64,000 bases of DNA from Vallitalea sp. (GCA_025210515.1 JAOARM010000042.1:124001-188000); one strand, 5' to 3'. Positions 1 to 8,862 are shown, numbered from the stretch's first letter. Numbers and translations are program-made. The notes: generated by a model not told the origin, from the sequence alone.

Positions 1-1
1 T

Positions 2-622
2 ATAAAAATTGGGTTGGTTAATTATATTAAAGGGAATTTTGTACTGGAAGACACTTTATATGTAGCTAATTCTCAAGAAATAATAATTAAACATCCATCT
101 CTACAAAAAGATAAATTATATTTTATTCAATCATATAATGGAAATAATAAGTTGATGGAGTATGATTTGAAATCCCAAAAAGAAAGTATATTAATTGATG
201 ATTATTATGGAACCAATTATTATATACTTCAAGATTATATCTTTTATTCTAGAGTAAACAATACTTCGTCATCTATTTATAAATTCAATATAGAAAATAA
301 ACAAAGTAGTATATGGAAAAAAGATGTCATCTTAGGTGGGGTTCATGTTAATAATTCAAAAATTACTTATTATAAAAATGATACGTTCTATATTAATAAT
401 ATAGATAAAGATAAAGAAACTAAGTATGAGATTAGTGAAAGTGAAAATAAAATTATGAGAATTCTAATATATGATGATGAGTATGCGTTAATAGTAACAA
501 GAGAAAAAGATAAGCATCTATATAAAACTAGAATATATAACTTAAAAAATAATTCTAGTAAATATATTTTTAAAAGTATGGGAAAAACATTTTTACCTAA
601 AACAATTATATGGATGAAATAA
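2..622 (+). CDS. 5'-truncated protein of unknown function, possibly beta-propeller-like
   Basis: The reading frame is open to the first base of the window, so this is the C-terminal part of a longer protein. The TTG at 14 is probably not the true start. The visible 200-odd residues are Lys/Asn/Tyr-rich and show recurring short beta-strand-like units, with hydrophobic-aromatic stretches separated by polar turns (for example KLYFIQSYNG and YYILQDYIFY). This recalls the repeated blades of cell-surface or lipoprotein beta-propellers of the DUF5050 kind. No catalytic motif, membrane segment or signal peptide lies in the visible part. A hairpin with a T-run follows at 664. I do not recognise the family with certainty and assign no function. 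Confidence 0.55.
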   Translation: MKIGLVNYIKGNFVLEDTLYVANSQEIIIKHPSLQKDKLYFIQSYNGNNKLMEYDLKSQKESILIDDYYGTNYYILQDYIFYSRVNNTSSSIYKFNIENKQSSIWKKDVILGGVHVNNSKITYYKNDTFYINNIDKDKETKYEISESENKIMRILIYDDEYALIVTREKDKHLYKTRIYNLKNNSSKYIFKSMGKTFLPKTIIWMK

Positions 623-663
623 GATAACAAATTTGAATATAATAGTTAACTATAATGGGTGAT

Positions 664-698
664 AAAAGAGTTTCTAAAGAATTAGTGGCTCTTTTTTT
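664..698 (+). terminator. Intrinsic terminator after the truncated first gene
   Basis: AAAAGAG at 664-670 pairs with CTCTTTT at 689-695, and the descending arm runs into seven T residues. It lies about 40 bp after the stop at 622 and separates that gene from the two-component operon. The stem is short and AT-rich. Confidence 0.55.
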
Positions 699-842
699 AT
701 GCCATCATATACCTAATTATGATTTTAAATTATAATATATTTGATTATTTCATGCTATGATGTATACTATTAATATTCAAATATTTAAGATGAATATTAT
801 TATATATTTAAGAGCTAATCCATAAAAAGGAGTATAATACAT

Positions 843-1532
843 ATGAGAAAAATAATGCTAGTAGAAGATGACAAGTCATTAGCATATGGAATACATATTG
901 CGTTAAAAAGTAATAATTATCAAGTAGTTATTAGTAAGACTATAAAAGAAGCAAAGGAAAAATTTATAATAGATGTATATGACTTGGTAATTCTAGATAT
1001 AGATTTACCAGATGGTACAGGATATGAGTTATGTAAGTGGATAAGAGACAAAAGTGGTGTACCTATTGTTTTCCTAAGTGGGTTAAGTGAAGAAGTTAAT
1101 ATTGTTGCAGGACTTGATATGGGAGCAGATGACTATATAATTAAACCTTTTAAATTAAGTGTATTAATATCCAGAATGAATGCTATATTTAGGCGTGTAG
1201 ATAAAAAAGAATATTCAATATTACAATCAGGTGATATTTCCATTTGGCTTAATGAAGTTAAACTAACCAAAAATGAATCACCTATTAATATATCATTAAC
1301 TGAATACAAATTATTAAAGCTACTTATGGAAAACGCCTTAACTATAATGACAAAAGAGCAGATATTACATTACGTATGGGATATGGAAGAAAATTATGTA
1401 GATGAAAATGCCATCGCAGTTAATATTAAGAGAATTAGAAGTAAAATTGAAGATAATCTAAGTTGTCCACAGTATATAAAGACTATTAGAGGGTTAGGAT
1501 ATACTTGGAATTTAAGGTGCGAAAAAAGATGA
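843..1532 (+). CDS. OmpR/PhoB-family response regulator
   Basis: A 229-residue DNA-binding response regulator. The receiver domain (about 3-115) has the acidic pair E8/D9, the phospho-acceptor D52 in VILDIDLPDG, the Ser switch near S79 and the conserved Lys in DDYIIKPF (K101). The C-terminal winged helix (about 130-226) ends with the classic IRGLGYTW signature. AAAGGAG lies about 9 nt before the ATG. The gene overlaps the histidine kinase by four bases (ATGA), so the pair is translationally coupled. With the FtsX-type ABC exporter downstream, it probably controls a cell-envelope or peptide-stress response. The regulon is inferred from context only. Confidence 0.93.
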   Translation: MRKIMLVEDDKSLAYGIHIALKSNNYQVVISKTIKEAKEKFIIDVYDLVILDIDLPDGTGYELCKWIRDKSGVPIVFLSGLSEEVNIVAGLDMGADDYIIKPFKLSVLISRMNAIFRRVDKKEYSILQSGDISIWLNEVKLTKNESPINISLTEYKLLKLLMENALTIMTKEQILHYVWDMEENYVDENAIAVNIKRIRSKIEDNLSCPQYIKTIRGLGYTWNLRCEKR

Positions 1533-2593
1533 ATGAATTATATAATGATAAAATAGTAAAAAAGAGAACTATTACCATTGCTTTACTTAATATTAGTGTA
1601 GTAATTATTGTTATTCTAATAGATTTTGTTAGTACATATAATGAATTTAATTGGCTTAATGAGTATAAACAAGTCATAACTAAGGTGCTATTAATAACAA
1701 TTATTACAATTAATTGTGTAATTGGTTATATACTATTTTCCTATATTAATAAAAAATTAACAACAATTAGTAATAATATAACAAGTGCAATGAACGGAAA
1801 TTATAATGTAAATGAAAATCTTTTGCCAGAATATGAAGAAGGAATTATATATAGTATTGAATATCAAATCAAAATGTTAATATCAAAATTATATATTAAT
1901 AATCAACAAGTTATAAAAGATAAGAAAAAACTTAATACACTAGTTACAGAAGTATCTCATCAAATTAAAACACCCGTAGCAGCAGTAAAGCTTTTTCATC
2001 AGCTTCTAGAAAATGATGATATAGACATAGAACAAAAGAAAAATATACTGAGTAAGATGGAAGAAGAAATTAATAGAATACAATGGTTTGTACAATCTCT
2101 AACAGATATTTCAAAATTAGAAACAGGTCTTATACAGTTGAATATAGAAGAAAATAATATTAACGATACAATAATACAAGCAGTAAACACAGTTTACTTA
2201 TCTGCCAATAACAAAAATATTGATATTACTATGAACGGAGAGATTAATAATAATATCAAATATGATAAGAAGTGGACAAAAGAAGCTATTGTTAATATAC
2301 TTGATAATGCAATAAAATACACTGATTCAGAAGGAGACATTATAATAGAACTTGTTAGTACTCCAATGAATAATAAGATTAGAATTACTGATACAGGTAA
2401 AGGAATTGATAAAAAGGACTTACCATTTATATTTGATAGATTCTATAAAAGTTATAAAACAGGTGTTGATGAAGGTATCGGAGTTGGATTATATCTTGCA
2501 AAAGAAATTATGAGAAATCAAAATGGAACGATAAAAGTATATTCAGAATTACATCAGGGTACGACTTTTGAACTGATTTTTTATAAAGAATAG
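1529..2593 (+). CDS. Sensor histidine kinase with a minimal extracellular loop
   Basis: A 354-residue kinase. The ATG at 1529 overlaps the regulator's stop as ATGA. An upstream TTG at 1505 is in frame but lacks a ribosome site. Two membrane helices (about 14-34 and 52-72) flank an outside loop of only about 17 residues, as in the intramembrane-sensing kinases that work with ABC exporters (BceS, VraS and GraS style). The phospho-accepting His is H144 in the SHQIKTP box. The N box (NILDNAIKYT), G1 (TDTGKGID), F box (FIFDRFY) and G2 (GIGVGLYLAKEI) are all present, so the catalytic domain is complete. The likely trigger is exporter-mediated sensing of an envelope-active compound (inference). Confidence 0.92.
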   Translation: MNELYNDKIVKKRTITIALLNISVVIIVILIDFVSTYNEFNWLNEYKQVITKVLLITIITINCVIGYILFSYINKKLTTISNNITSAMNGNYNVNENLLPEYEEGIIYSIEYQIKMLISKLYINNQQVIKDKKKLNTLVTEVSHQIKTPVAAVKLFHQLLENDDIDIEQKKNILSKMEEEINRIQWFVQSLTDISKLETGLIQLNIEENNINDTIIQAVNTVYLSANNKNIDITMNGEINNNIKYDKKWTKEAIVNILDNAIKYTDSEGDIIIELVSTPMNNKIRITDTGKGIDKKDLPFIFDRFYKSYKTGVDEGIGVGLYLAKEIMRNQNGTIKVYSELHQGTTFELIFYKE

Positions 2594-3042
2594 GGAGGAG
2601 ACGTGGCTATTTTTCTGGTCTACAGGGGAACTTCATGAAATTAACAAGGTATGAAAATATACGAGCCTAGCGGAGAATGTATAGGGTAATATGGAGCACG
2701 AGACAGGACGTCGAGGTCAGCTATTTTAATCAGGACGATTAACTAGCTGACGGAATATTACCCTATACATTTGGAGCGGAAGTTACCTTTCTTATGATAT
2801 AGAAAAGTTCTCTAATTTAGTTAATGAAGTAAAAACACTTTATTAACGTTAATGAAACTTTTCTGCCACAGAAATTTGCTACGCAAAGCGCGGCATAGTC
2901 ACTTTGCTTTTATGACAAAATTGTAATATAAGTTGTTATCCATATGTCAAGAAGCTATTGTATTATAGCTATATAAAATAAATCCTTTGGAAGAAAATAA
3001 CTTATAGTAAAATTCAGAGGTAACTAAGAAAGGATAATAACT
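2594..3042. other. 449-bp kinase-exporter intergenic region
   Basis: No protein gene is visible here. Apart from the 118-bp repeat, it holds a weaker inverted pair on either side of the repeat: GTGGCTATTTTTCTG near 2605 and the complement of CAGAAATTTGCTACG near 2869. It also holds a GC-rich patch at about 2875-2900 (CGCAAAGCGCGGCATAG) that looks like the complement of a degenerate copy of the second palindrome family (see 6503). The 449-bp break suggests the exporter has its own promoter, possibly the target of the response regulator, but I could not pick a convincing promoter. Confidence 0.4.
2664..2781. repeat. 118-bp structured intergenic repeat, copy 1
   Basis: This element recurs in reverse complement at 41638-41755 with the same length and only two base differences. 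Its outer arms are an 18-bp inverted repeat built on TGTATAGGGTAATAT and ATATTACCCTATACA. An inner hairpin pairs GTCAGCTA with TAGCTGAC and TTAATC with GATTAA around AGGAC. A non-paired segment containing GAGACAGGACGTCGAGG lies between the two stems. It is much richer in GC than the surrounding DNA. There is no ORF inside. It sits between the histidine kinase and the ABC exporter. Confidence 0.85.
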
Positions 3043-3714
3043 ATGGAAATATTAAGAACAGAGAAATTAAAGAAATATTTTGTAGGTAAAGAACATACAG
3101 TAAAAGCTGTAGATAATGTAAACTTATCAATTAACAAAGGAGAGTTTATCGCTATTATTGGTGCATCAGGCTCAGGAAAGACTACATTATTAAATCTTCT
3201 TGGAGGACTTGAAAAACCATCAGAAGGAAAAGTAATTATTAATCAAACAGATATGTTTAATATGAATGAAAATAAAAGAACAATTTTTAGAAGAAGAAAT
3301 ATAGGATTTATATTTCAAAGTTTTAATTTAGTGCCAATAATAAATACTTGGGAAAATATAATATTACCAATTGAATTAGATGGAAGAAAAGTAGATGAAA
3401 GCTACGTTAACAAATTAATGAAAACATTAAAATTAGAAAATCGCAAAGAGCATTTACCTAATGCATTATCAGGAGGACAAAAACAAAGAGTAGCTATTGC
3501 AAGAGCACTTGCATCTAATCCATCAATTATATTGGCAGATGAACCAACAGGAAATCTGGATTCAGAAAATAGTGAAGAAGTAGTACATTTATTGAAGAAA
3601 ACAATAAAAGAATACAATCAAACACTTATCCTTATAACACATGATGAAAAAATTGCACAAGAAGCTGATAGAATAATTAAAATAAAAGATGGACAAATTG
3701 TGGAAGTGAGGTAA
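3043..3714 (+). CDS. ABC exporter ATPase, MacB/LolD/BceA type
   Basis: A 223-residue nucleotide-binding subunit. Walker A is GASGSGKT (40-47), the Q-loop is FIFQSFN, the signature is LSGGQ (142-146), Walker B is ILADEP (163-168) and the switch His is H200. The IFQSFNLVP segment and the length are typical of ATPases that pair with FtsX-fold permeases. The ATG follows AAAGGATAATAACT. The permease begins 5 bp after its stop, so the two form one unit. It most likely powers export or shielding against an envelope-targeting peptide, given the adjacent two-component system. The substrate is unknown. Confidence 0.93.
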   Translation: MEILRTEKLKKYFVGKEHTVKAVDNVNLSINKGEFIAIIGASGSGKTTLLNLLGGLEKPSEGKVIINQTDMFNMNENKRTIFRRRNIGFIFQSFNLVPIINTWENIILPIELDGRKVDESYVNKLMKTLKLENRKEHLPNALSGGQKQRVAIARALASNPSIILADEPTGNLDSENSEEVVHLLKKTIKEYNQTLILITHDEKIAQEADRIIKIKDGQIVEVR

Positions 3715-3719
3715 TAAGT

Positions 3720-6107
3720 ATGAAATGTATTGATAAAATGTGCAAGGCAAATTTAGCCTCATCTAAACTAAGAAGAAGATTAGTTATATGGTCAATTATA
3801 TTATCAACTATATTGGTAATAGGGGTTGGAAATTTATGTATATCTTCTCTTGTTCAACGAAATATCCATTATGAAGGTAAAATGGCTACCTATGATGGTT
3901 ATTATAAAGAAATTACACAAAGACAGCAAGAAGAAGTAATTAAAAATGAACAAATAGAAGATTATGGTGTAATTAATGAGCTAAAAACACAATTAATAAT
4001 TAACCAACATAAAATAGATACACAGTATGTTAATGAAAATTATTTGACCGAATTCAATTATAATATAAAAGAAGGTTATTATCCAAAAGAAAAAAACGAG
4101 ATAGCTGTAACAACAACAGTAATAGAAAAATTAGGATTATCTAATGTTAATATAGGTGACGAAATTTCTATTGATACAAGAGGTAAAGATAGTAAAACTA
4201 ATTTTGTTATATCAGCTATTATAAAAGACCGTACATATGATGCAAAAAAAGAAAAAATCTTTGTTAGTGAAAAATATACTAATGAAATTAATGAAGAAGA
4301 AATAGAGAAAACTCTATTAATTTCTGTTAATAAATCATTAAATAAGTCAGATAGTGTTAATAATATTGCTGAAATAGCAGGAATTAAAAAAGATCAAATT
4401 AGAAGCAAAGGAAGTTTATCAAATAGCAATGTTTTTGGATATACAATTATTATCTTATTAGTGATTGCTTTAAGTATAATAACAGTAAGTAATATATTTT
4501 CTTATACACTAACTGAAAGAATTAATACAATAGGTCTATTAAAAGCAGTAGGTATGACTAATAGACAGCTAAGACAACTTTTTAAAAAAGAAGGATTATA
4601 TTATTATGTAAAAGGAGTAAGTGGTGGAATTATTGCAGGTTTATTAACTAATATTGGAATTATAGTTATGTCTTATGATGATTCTGTGAAACAGATATTT
4701 AGTTTATCAGAGTATATTAAAATATATAACGTAATTTCGTTGAAAAATAATTATTATCTTATGTTGTTAGTCATTACATGTATGTTAGAAATGATAGCTA
4801 TTTTAATTTCTATTAAAATCCCAAGTAGAAGAGTAAAAAAAATGTCTATTGTCTCAGCTATACATTTTGTTGATAAAATTAAAGTTAAAAAAACAAAAGT
4901 TAGAAATATTAAGTTTAAAAATCCTTCATTAAAACTTGCATATGTAAACCTAAAAAATAATAAGCTAAAAACAATATCATCAGTCCTTACTATGAGTATT
5001 TGTATAATATTATTCTTATATCTAACTAGCTTCTTAACGTATATGGATACAGAAACAATGGTTAGACGTGGTATGTTAGGAGAAGATATTGATATACACG
5101 GTTTCTCTATGAAAGATATGCAATTTATAGATAGTTTACAAGGTGTTGAAACTATTAAAACTAGACTTAGTGCAATTGGTAATATTTCACCAAAAGAAGT
5201 TAAAGTCAAAGAAACATATATAGAAGAAATAAAAAAATTGCAAAAACATATAGATAATAATGAAGATTTGAAAATCCAGTTATTTAGCTATAGTGATAGT
5301 ATTTTAGAAACACAATACAAATATATTGATTCAATGTATACAGTTGATGAATTAAAAGATAAATATGATTGGTGTCTTATTTATGATTATAATGATATTA
5401 GTAATTATGAAATAGGTGATGTATTAACAATTGACAATAGAAAACTTACTATTATAGGCAAAATTAATAGAATAAAATATGGATATGTTGAATTATCTGT
5501 ACCTCCCATATTAGTTAATGATAATTTTATATTAGATAATTATGATATTAATGAATCAAACATTAATATTATTGGACTAGATATTCAACAAGAATATTAT
5601 GAAGATGCAAAAGAGAGGATTAATACATATTTTGAACATGATGATAGTAGTTATTTTTATTATTATGATGAACAGTTTCAAAAACAAAAAAATGCTAAAA
5701 AAGCAGGAAGTTTATTAGGATATGTTTTTATAAGTGCTATAGGAATTATTGGTATACTAATGTTAATTAATAGTATATATACGTCCATTATCAGTAGAAG
5801 AAGAGAATTTGGTATGTTAAGAGCCGTTGGTATGACTAGACATCAATTTAATAAATATCTATATTTTGAAGGAAACATTATAACTATATTAATAACTATA
5901 ATAGGTGTATCTGGAGGGTATTTAATAAGTAAAATTAGTTATAACTTCTTTGTGAGTGTTCCAGGAAATGAAGACTTTGCATTTGAATTTCCTTATTGGT
6001 CATTATCAATTATTATAATATATTATATTGTTATTAGAGGAATTATAAAGATAAGTATGAACCGTATGGATAAAGAAAGTGTTGTTGATATGATTCGCCA
6101 GATTTAA
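3720..6107 (+). CDS. FtsX-family ABC transporter permease
   Basis: A 795-residue permease. After TM1 (about 22-43) comes an extracellular domain of about 190 residues. A first FtsX domain follows (TMs near 240-262, 295-315 and 345-366, with the cytosolic GLLKAVGMTNRQL motif). A fifth TM (about 418-438) and a second outside domain precede a second FtsX domain (TMs about 665-785, with the paired motif MLRAVGMTRHQF). The duplicated FtsX layout with two outside domains resembles the MacB/SalY-like permeases of Firmicutes more than the ten-TM BceB layout. It partners with the ATPase directly upstream. The role in antimicrobial peptide response is inferred from the kinase/regulator pair. Confidence 0.9.
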   Translation: MKCIDKMCKANLASSKLRRRLVIWSIILSTILVIGVGNLCISSLVQRNIHYEGKMATYDGYYKEITQRQQEEVIKNEQIEDYGVINELKTQLIINQHKIDTQYVNENYLTEFNYNIKEGYYPKEKNEIAVTTTVIEKLGLSNVNIGDEISIDTRGKDSKTNFVISAIIKDRTYDAKKEKIFVSEKYTNEINEEEIEKTLLISVNKSLNKSDSVNNIAEIAGIKKDQIRSKGSLSNSNVFGYTIIILLVIALSIITVSNIFSYTLTERINTIGLLKAVGMTNRQLRQLFKKEGLYYYVKGVSGGIIAGLLTNIGIIVMSYDDSVKQIFSLSEYIKIYNVISLKNNYYLMLLVITCMLEMIAILISIKIPSRRVKKMSIVSAIHFVDKIKVKKTKVRNIKFKNPSLKLAYVNLKNNKLKTISSVLTMSICIILFLYLTSFLTYMDTETMVRRGMLGEDIDIHGFSMKDMQFIDSLQGVETIKTRLSAIGNISPKEVKVKETYIEEIKKLQKHIDNNEDLKIQLFSYSDSILETQYKYIDSMYTVDELKDKYDWCLIYDYNDISNYEIGDVLTIDNRKLTIIGKINRIKYGYVELSVPPILVNDNFILDNYDINESNINIIGLDIQQEYYEDAKERINTYFEHDDSSYFYYYDEQFQKQKNAKKAGSLLGYVFISAIGIIGILMLINSIYTSIISRRREFGMLRAVGMTRHQFNKYLYFEGNIITILITIIGVSGGYLISKISYNFFVSVPGNEDFAFEFPYWSLSIIIIYYIVIRGIIKISMNRMDKESVVDMIRQI

Positions 6108-6161
6108 TTAGATACTTCAATAAATAAATTAACTTGTTATTGTAAATTTGAAAAATAAGGG

Positions 6162-6224
6162 GCTGTCTCATAATATAATGCTTTAAGTAAGATCAAATTA
6201 CTTATTAAAGATTAGATAGCTTTT
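6162..6224 (+). terminator. Terminator of the ABC exporter operon
   Basis: GCTGTCT at 6162-6168 pairs with AGATAGC at 6214-6220, and an inner stem pairs CTTTAAGTAA with TTACTTA..AAAG. The descending arm ends in TTTT. It belongs to a family of local terminators beginning GCTGTCTYATAATA (compare 40209 and 46299). Confidence 0.6.
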
Positions 6225-6227
6225 AAT

Positions 6228-6256
6228 TTGACATATTATACATATTGAATTATTAT
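6228..6256 (+). promoter_or_regulatory. Sigma-A-like promoter of the cobalamin operon
   Basis: TTGACA at 6228-6233 and TATTAT at 6251-6256 are separated by 17 bp. It sits about 25 bp before the B12 riboswitch, so the leader up to cbiK would be about 440 nt long. Confidence 0.75.
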
Positions 6257-6280
6257 AAACTTAATTAAAAACTTAATAAT

Positions 6281-6388
6281 GGATTAGGTAGCAATCTTTA
6301 TTGCATAATAGGGAATCAGGTTTAATTCCTGAACGGTCACGCCACTGTAATGTTAAATTTAACTTAGTCAGAAAAACTTCCTAATCTA
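6281..6388 (+). promoter_or_regulatory. Cobalamin (B12) riboswitch
   Basis: The closing stem GGATTAGG (6281-6288) pairs with CCTAATC (6380-6386). The core has GGGAATCAGG...CCTGAACGG and the conserved B12 box GCCACTG (6341-6347), followed by AGTCAG. The layout matches the cobalamin riboswitch family. It lies in the leader of a cobalamin biosynthesis operon, so B12-dependent repression of the whole cbi cluster is expected. Confidence 0.9.
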
Positions 6389-6394
6389 AAACAC

Positions 6395-6459
6395 TGATAC
6401 TTTGTAATAAAATATTATCAAAGGGTTAAACTCTGCGAGGGACAGAGGGTGTAGTATCA
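6395..6459 (+). promoter_or_regulatory. Three-way-junction RNA structure after the riboswitch
   Basis: TGATACT (6395-6401) can pair with AGTATCA (6453-6459). Inside, CTTTG..AATA (6400-6409) pairs with TATT..CAAAG (6413-6423), and CTCTG (6431-6435) pairs with CAGAG (6443-6447) around a CGAGGGA loop. Three helices meeting at one junction is more structure than a simple antiterminator needs. It could be the riboswitch expression platform or a separate RNA element. I do not match it to a known class. Confidence 0.45.
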
Positions 6460-6502
6460 TTAGCTTTCTAAGAATAATTTGTGGATTGCTTCTAAATTAA
6501 TG

Positions 6503-6600
6503 ATAGACTAGATTAGCTAACATACCTAAATATCCCTATTAAAAAGGTATGTGCTATGCCAACTTTGGCTTTGCTTACGCTAATTTCAGTCTATTTTTTT
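6503..6600 (+). repeat. Palindromic repeat family 2, copy A, with terminator-like T-run
   Basis: ATAGACTAGATTAGC pairs with GCTAATTTCAGTCTAT around an inner CATACC/GGTATG stem and a GCCAACTTTGGC hairpin. It ends in seven T. Related copies lie at 46343-46438 and 60996-61093. Here it stands in the mRNA leader between the B12 riboswitch and cbiK, so it would act as a strong terminator unless opened. It may be part of riboswitch control. Confidence 0.7.
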
Positions 6601-6704
6601 ATTTTGAATCTACCTAAGTATAAGAATAGATACAAACAATACATATATTTTGCTAATGAAAACAACACAAATGTTTTATAATACAATATTCTAGGAGGTA
6701 TATT

Positions 6705-7490
6705 ATGAGAAATAAAGCTATTGTTGTAGTGAGTTTTGGAAGTAGTTATGAGGAAGCAAGGAAGAAAAATATTGAACCATTAGAAAATCTAATACAAGAA
6801 AATTTCAAAGATTATAAAGTTGTGAGAGCATTTACATCTAATATAATACTAAGAAAATTAAAGAGAAGTAATATACATATTGATACTCCAAAAGAAGCTT
6901 TATCAAAATTAATAAATGACGGATATGAAGAAATAATTGTACAACCATCACATATTATTCCTGGATATGAATATGAAAAGATTAAGCAGGTAGTAGATAA
7001 AATTAATAATGAAACAGATGCTAATATAACATTAGGACGTCCACTTATATATTATAATCATGATTATGAATTAGTTATAGATGCATTAAAATCTTATATA
7101 CCAAAAGATATTGGAGAAGATGAAAAAATATTATTAATGGGTCATGGTACAGAACATTATGCTAATGCTTGCTATTATTATTTACAACATCTATTAAAAG
7201 AAAAAGAATTGCCAATAATAATTGGCACAGTAGAAGAAGGTATAGATGTAGTAGTAGGAAGACTAAAAAAAGAAAATTGTAATAAAGTTGCACTTATGCC
7301 ATTTATGCTTGTTGCAGGAGATCATGCACAAAATGATATGGCTGGAGATGATGAGGACTCTTGGAAAAATACTTTATTAGCAAATAATATTGATGTTCGA
7401 ATCTTTATACAAGGACTAGGTGAAAATGAAGCTGTTAGAAAAATATATTTATCACATATTGAGGATGTGATTAATAATAATGAAAAGTAA
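6705..7490 (+). CDS. cbiK: Sirohydrochlorin cobaltochelatase CbiK (anaerobic)
   Basis: A 261-residue class II chelatase that inserts Co2+ into sirohydrochlorin at the entry to the early-cobalt (anaerobic) B12 pathway. The metal-binding and catalytic His residues of the CbiK family appear as H147 in LMGHGTEHYAN and H207 in VAGDHAQNDMAGDDEDSW. The N-terminal VVSFGSSYEEAR strand-loop is also typical. There is no signal peptide, unlike periplasmic CbiK variants. It is the first gene of the operon, with AGGAGG before the ATG, and it overlaps cbiA by 11 bp. It fits the anaerobic set of genes that follows. Confidence 0.95.
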   Translation: MRNKAIVVVSFGSSYEEARKKNIEPLENLIQENFKDYKVVRAFTSNIILRKLKRSNIHIDTPKEALSKLINDGYEEIIVQPSHIIPGYEYEKIKQVVDKINNETDANITLGRPLIYYNHDYELVIDALKSYIPKDIGEDEKILLMGHGTEHYANACYYYLQHLLKEKELPIIIGTVEEGIDVVVGRLKKENCNKVALMPFMLVAGDHAQNDMAGDDEDSWKNTLLANNIDVRIFIQGLGENEAVRKIYLSHIEDVINNNEK

Positions 7491-8862
7491 TAATAAGTTC
7501 CCAAGATTAATTATATCAGCACCCCATAGTGGTACCGGAAAAACAACTTTAACTATGGGAATAATGTCTGTACTAAAGCATAGAGGACTGTGTGTTCAAC
7601 CATATAAAGTAGGTCCAGATTATATTGATCCTGAATTTCATAGATTAGTGACTAATAGACCTAGTATCAATCTTGATGGTTGGATATTAGAAGATAATAT
7701 TAACCAAGAATTATTTATTAAATACAGTAAAGATGCTGATATAAGTATTATTGAAGGGGTTATGGGGTTATATGATGGTTATATGAGTGAACCAATGATT
7801 GGAAGTACTGCTCATATATCTAAGTTAATTGACGCTCCAGTAATATTAGTAATGAATGCCAAAGGAATGTCAACTAGTGCTGCTGCATTAGTTCATGGAA
7901 TGATTAGCTTTAGGAATATTAATATTAAAGGAATAATAATTAATAGACCTGCATCTGAAAGGCATTATAATATTTTAAAAAATACTATTGAACAACATAC
8001 AGGAGTTTCGGTTATTGGATATCTACCAAAGTTAGAAGATGTTAAGTTAGAAAGTAGACACCTTGGATTGGTTCAAAGCAGTGAAATTCATGATATTAAT
8101 AGTAAAATAAAAAAACTTTCAGAAACTGTTGCAGAAACTATTAATATAGATAAGCTAATAAAAATCGCTAATGATACACCAACTATTGAATGGGAAGATA
8201 GCAATAAGGAGAAACAAAATTATGAAGTAAATATTGCAGTTGCAAAAGATAAAGCATTTGCTTTTCATTATAATGAAAACATAGAAATTCTAAAAAAACT
8301 AGGAGCTAATATACACTATTTTAGCCCATTACAAGATACAAAATTACCAGATAAATGTGATGGAATATATATTGTAGGAGGATATCCAGAAGTATTTGCA
8401 GAACAATTATCTAAAAATATATTACTAATGAAAGAGATTAAAAATAAAGCAGAAAATAATATACCTATATATGGAGAATGTGGTGGATATATGTATCTCC
8501 ATGAATCAATAACAACATTAGATGATAAAACTTATAAAATGGTTGGTATATTTAAAGGCAGAGCTTATATGAAAAAAAGACTTCAAAACTTTGGATACAC
8601 TACTGTAGAAGGAATTGACAATACAATTTTGTTTGACAAAGGCATGTCTTTTAGAGCTCACGAATTTCATCGCTCTATAGTAGATAGAGAAGATAAAAAG
8701 TATTATATTAAGGCTTCTAAAGGTGATAAAGAATGGAATTGTGGTAAAATATATAATAATGTTTATGGTATGTATCCACATATATATTTTCCATCTAATA
8801 TTGCTATTGCTGAGAAGTTTATAAAAAGTATGGCAGAAGTTAAAAAAACTAAAAAAATATAA
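7480..8862 (+). CDS. cbiA: Cobyrinate a,c-diamide synthase CbiA
   Basis: A 460-residue amidotransferase that amidates side chains a and c of cobyrinate with glutamine and ATP. The N-terminal dethiobiotin-synthetase-like ATPase has a P-loop (SGTGKTT, 17-23) and the KVGPDYIDP motif (43-51). The C-terminal type I glutaminase has its nucleophile C334 in GECGGYMYL and the triad His in RAHEFHRS. The length is normal for the family. The ATG at 7480 lies inside the end of cbiK, which implies coupled translation. Confidence 0.96.
   Translation: MKSNNKFPRLIISAPHSGTGKTTLTMGIMSVLKHRGLCVQPYKVGPDYIDPEFHRLVTNRPSINLDGWILEDNINQELFIKYSKDADISIIEGVMGLYDGYMSEPMIGSTAHISKLIDAPVILVMNAKGMSTSAAALVHGMISFRNINIKGIIINRPASERHYNILKNTIEQHTGVSVIGYLPKLEDVKLESRHLGLVQSSEIHDINSKIKKLSETVAETINIDKLIKIANDTPTIEWEDSNKEKQNYEVNIAVAKDKAFAFHYNENIEILKKLGANIHYFSPLQDTKLPDKCDGIYIVGGYPEVFAEQLSKNILLMKEIKNKAENNIPIYGECGGYMYLHESITTLDDKTYKMVGIFKGRAYMKKRLQNFGYTTVEGIDNTILFDKGMSFRAHEFHRSIVDREDKKYYIKASKGDKEWNCGKIYNNVYGMYPHIYFPSNIAIAEKFIKSMAEVKKTKKI

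Noticed and set aside
2664..2781. Insertion sequence or group II intron end
   Set aside because: Terminal inverted repeats are present, but there is no transposase or reverse transcriptase ORF, and no domain V-like motif. Kept as a repeat of unknown type.
4754..5209. A 151-codon minus-strand ORF
   Set aside because: It lies wholly antisense to the conserved FtsX permease and has no initiation signals.
6395..6459. Second known riboswitch class (NiCo, THF or purine) in the cbi leader
   Set aside because: The helices fit a three-way junction, but the conserved core bases of those classes that I can recall are not present.
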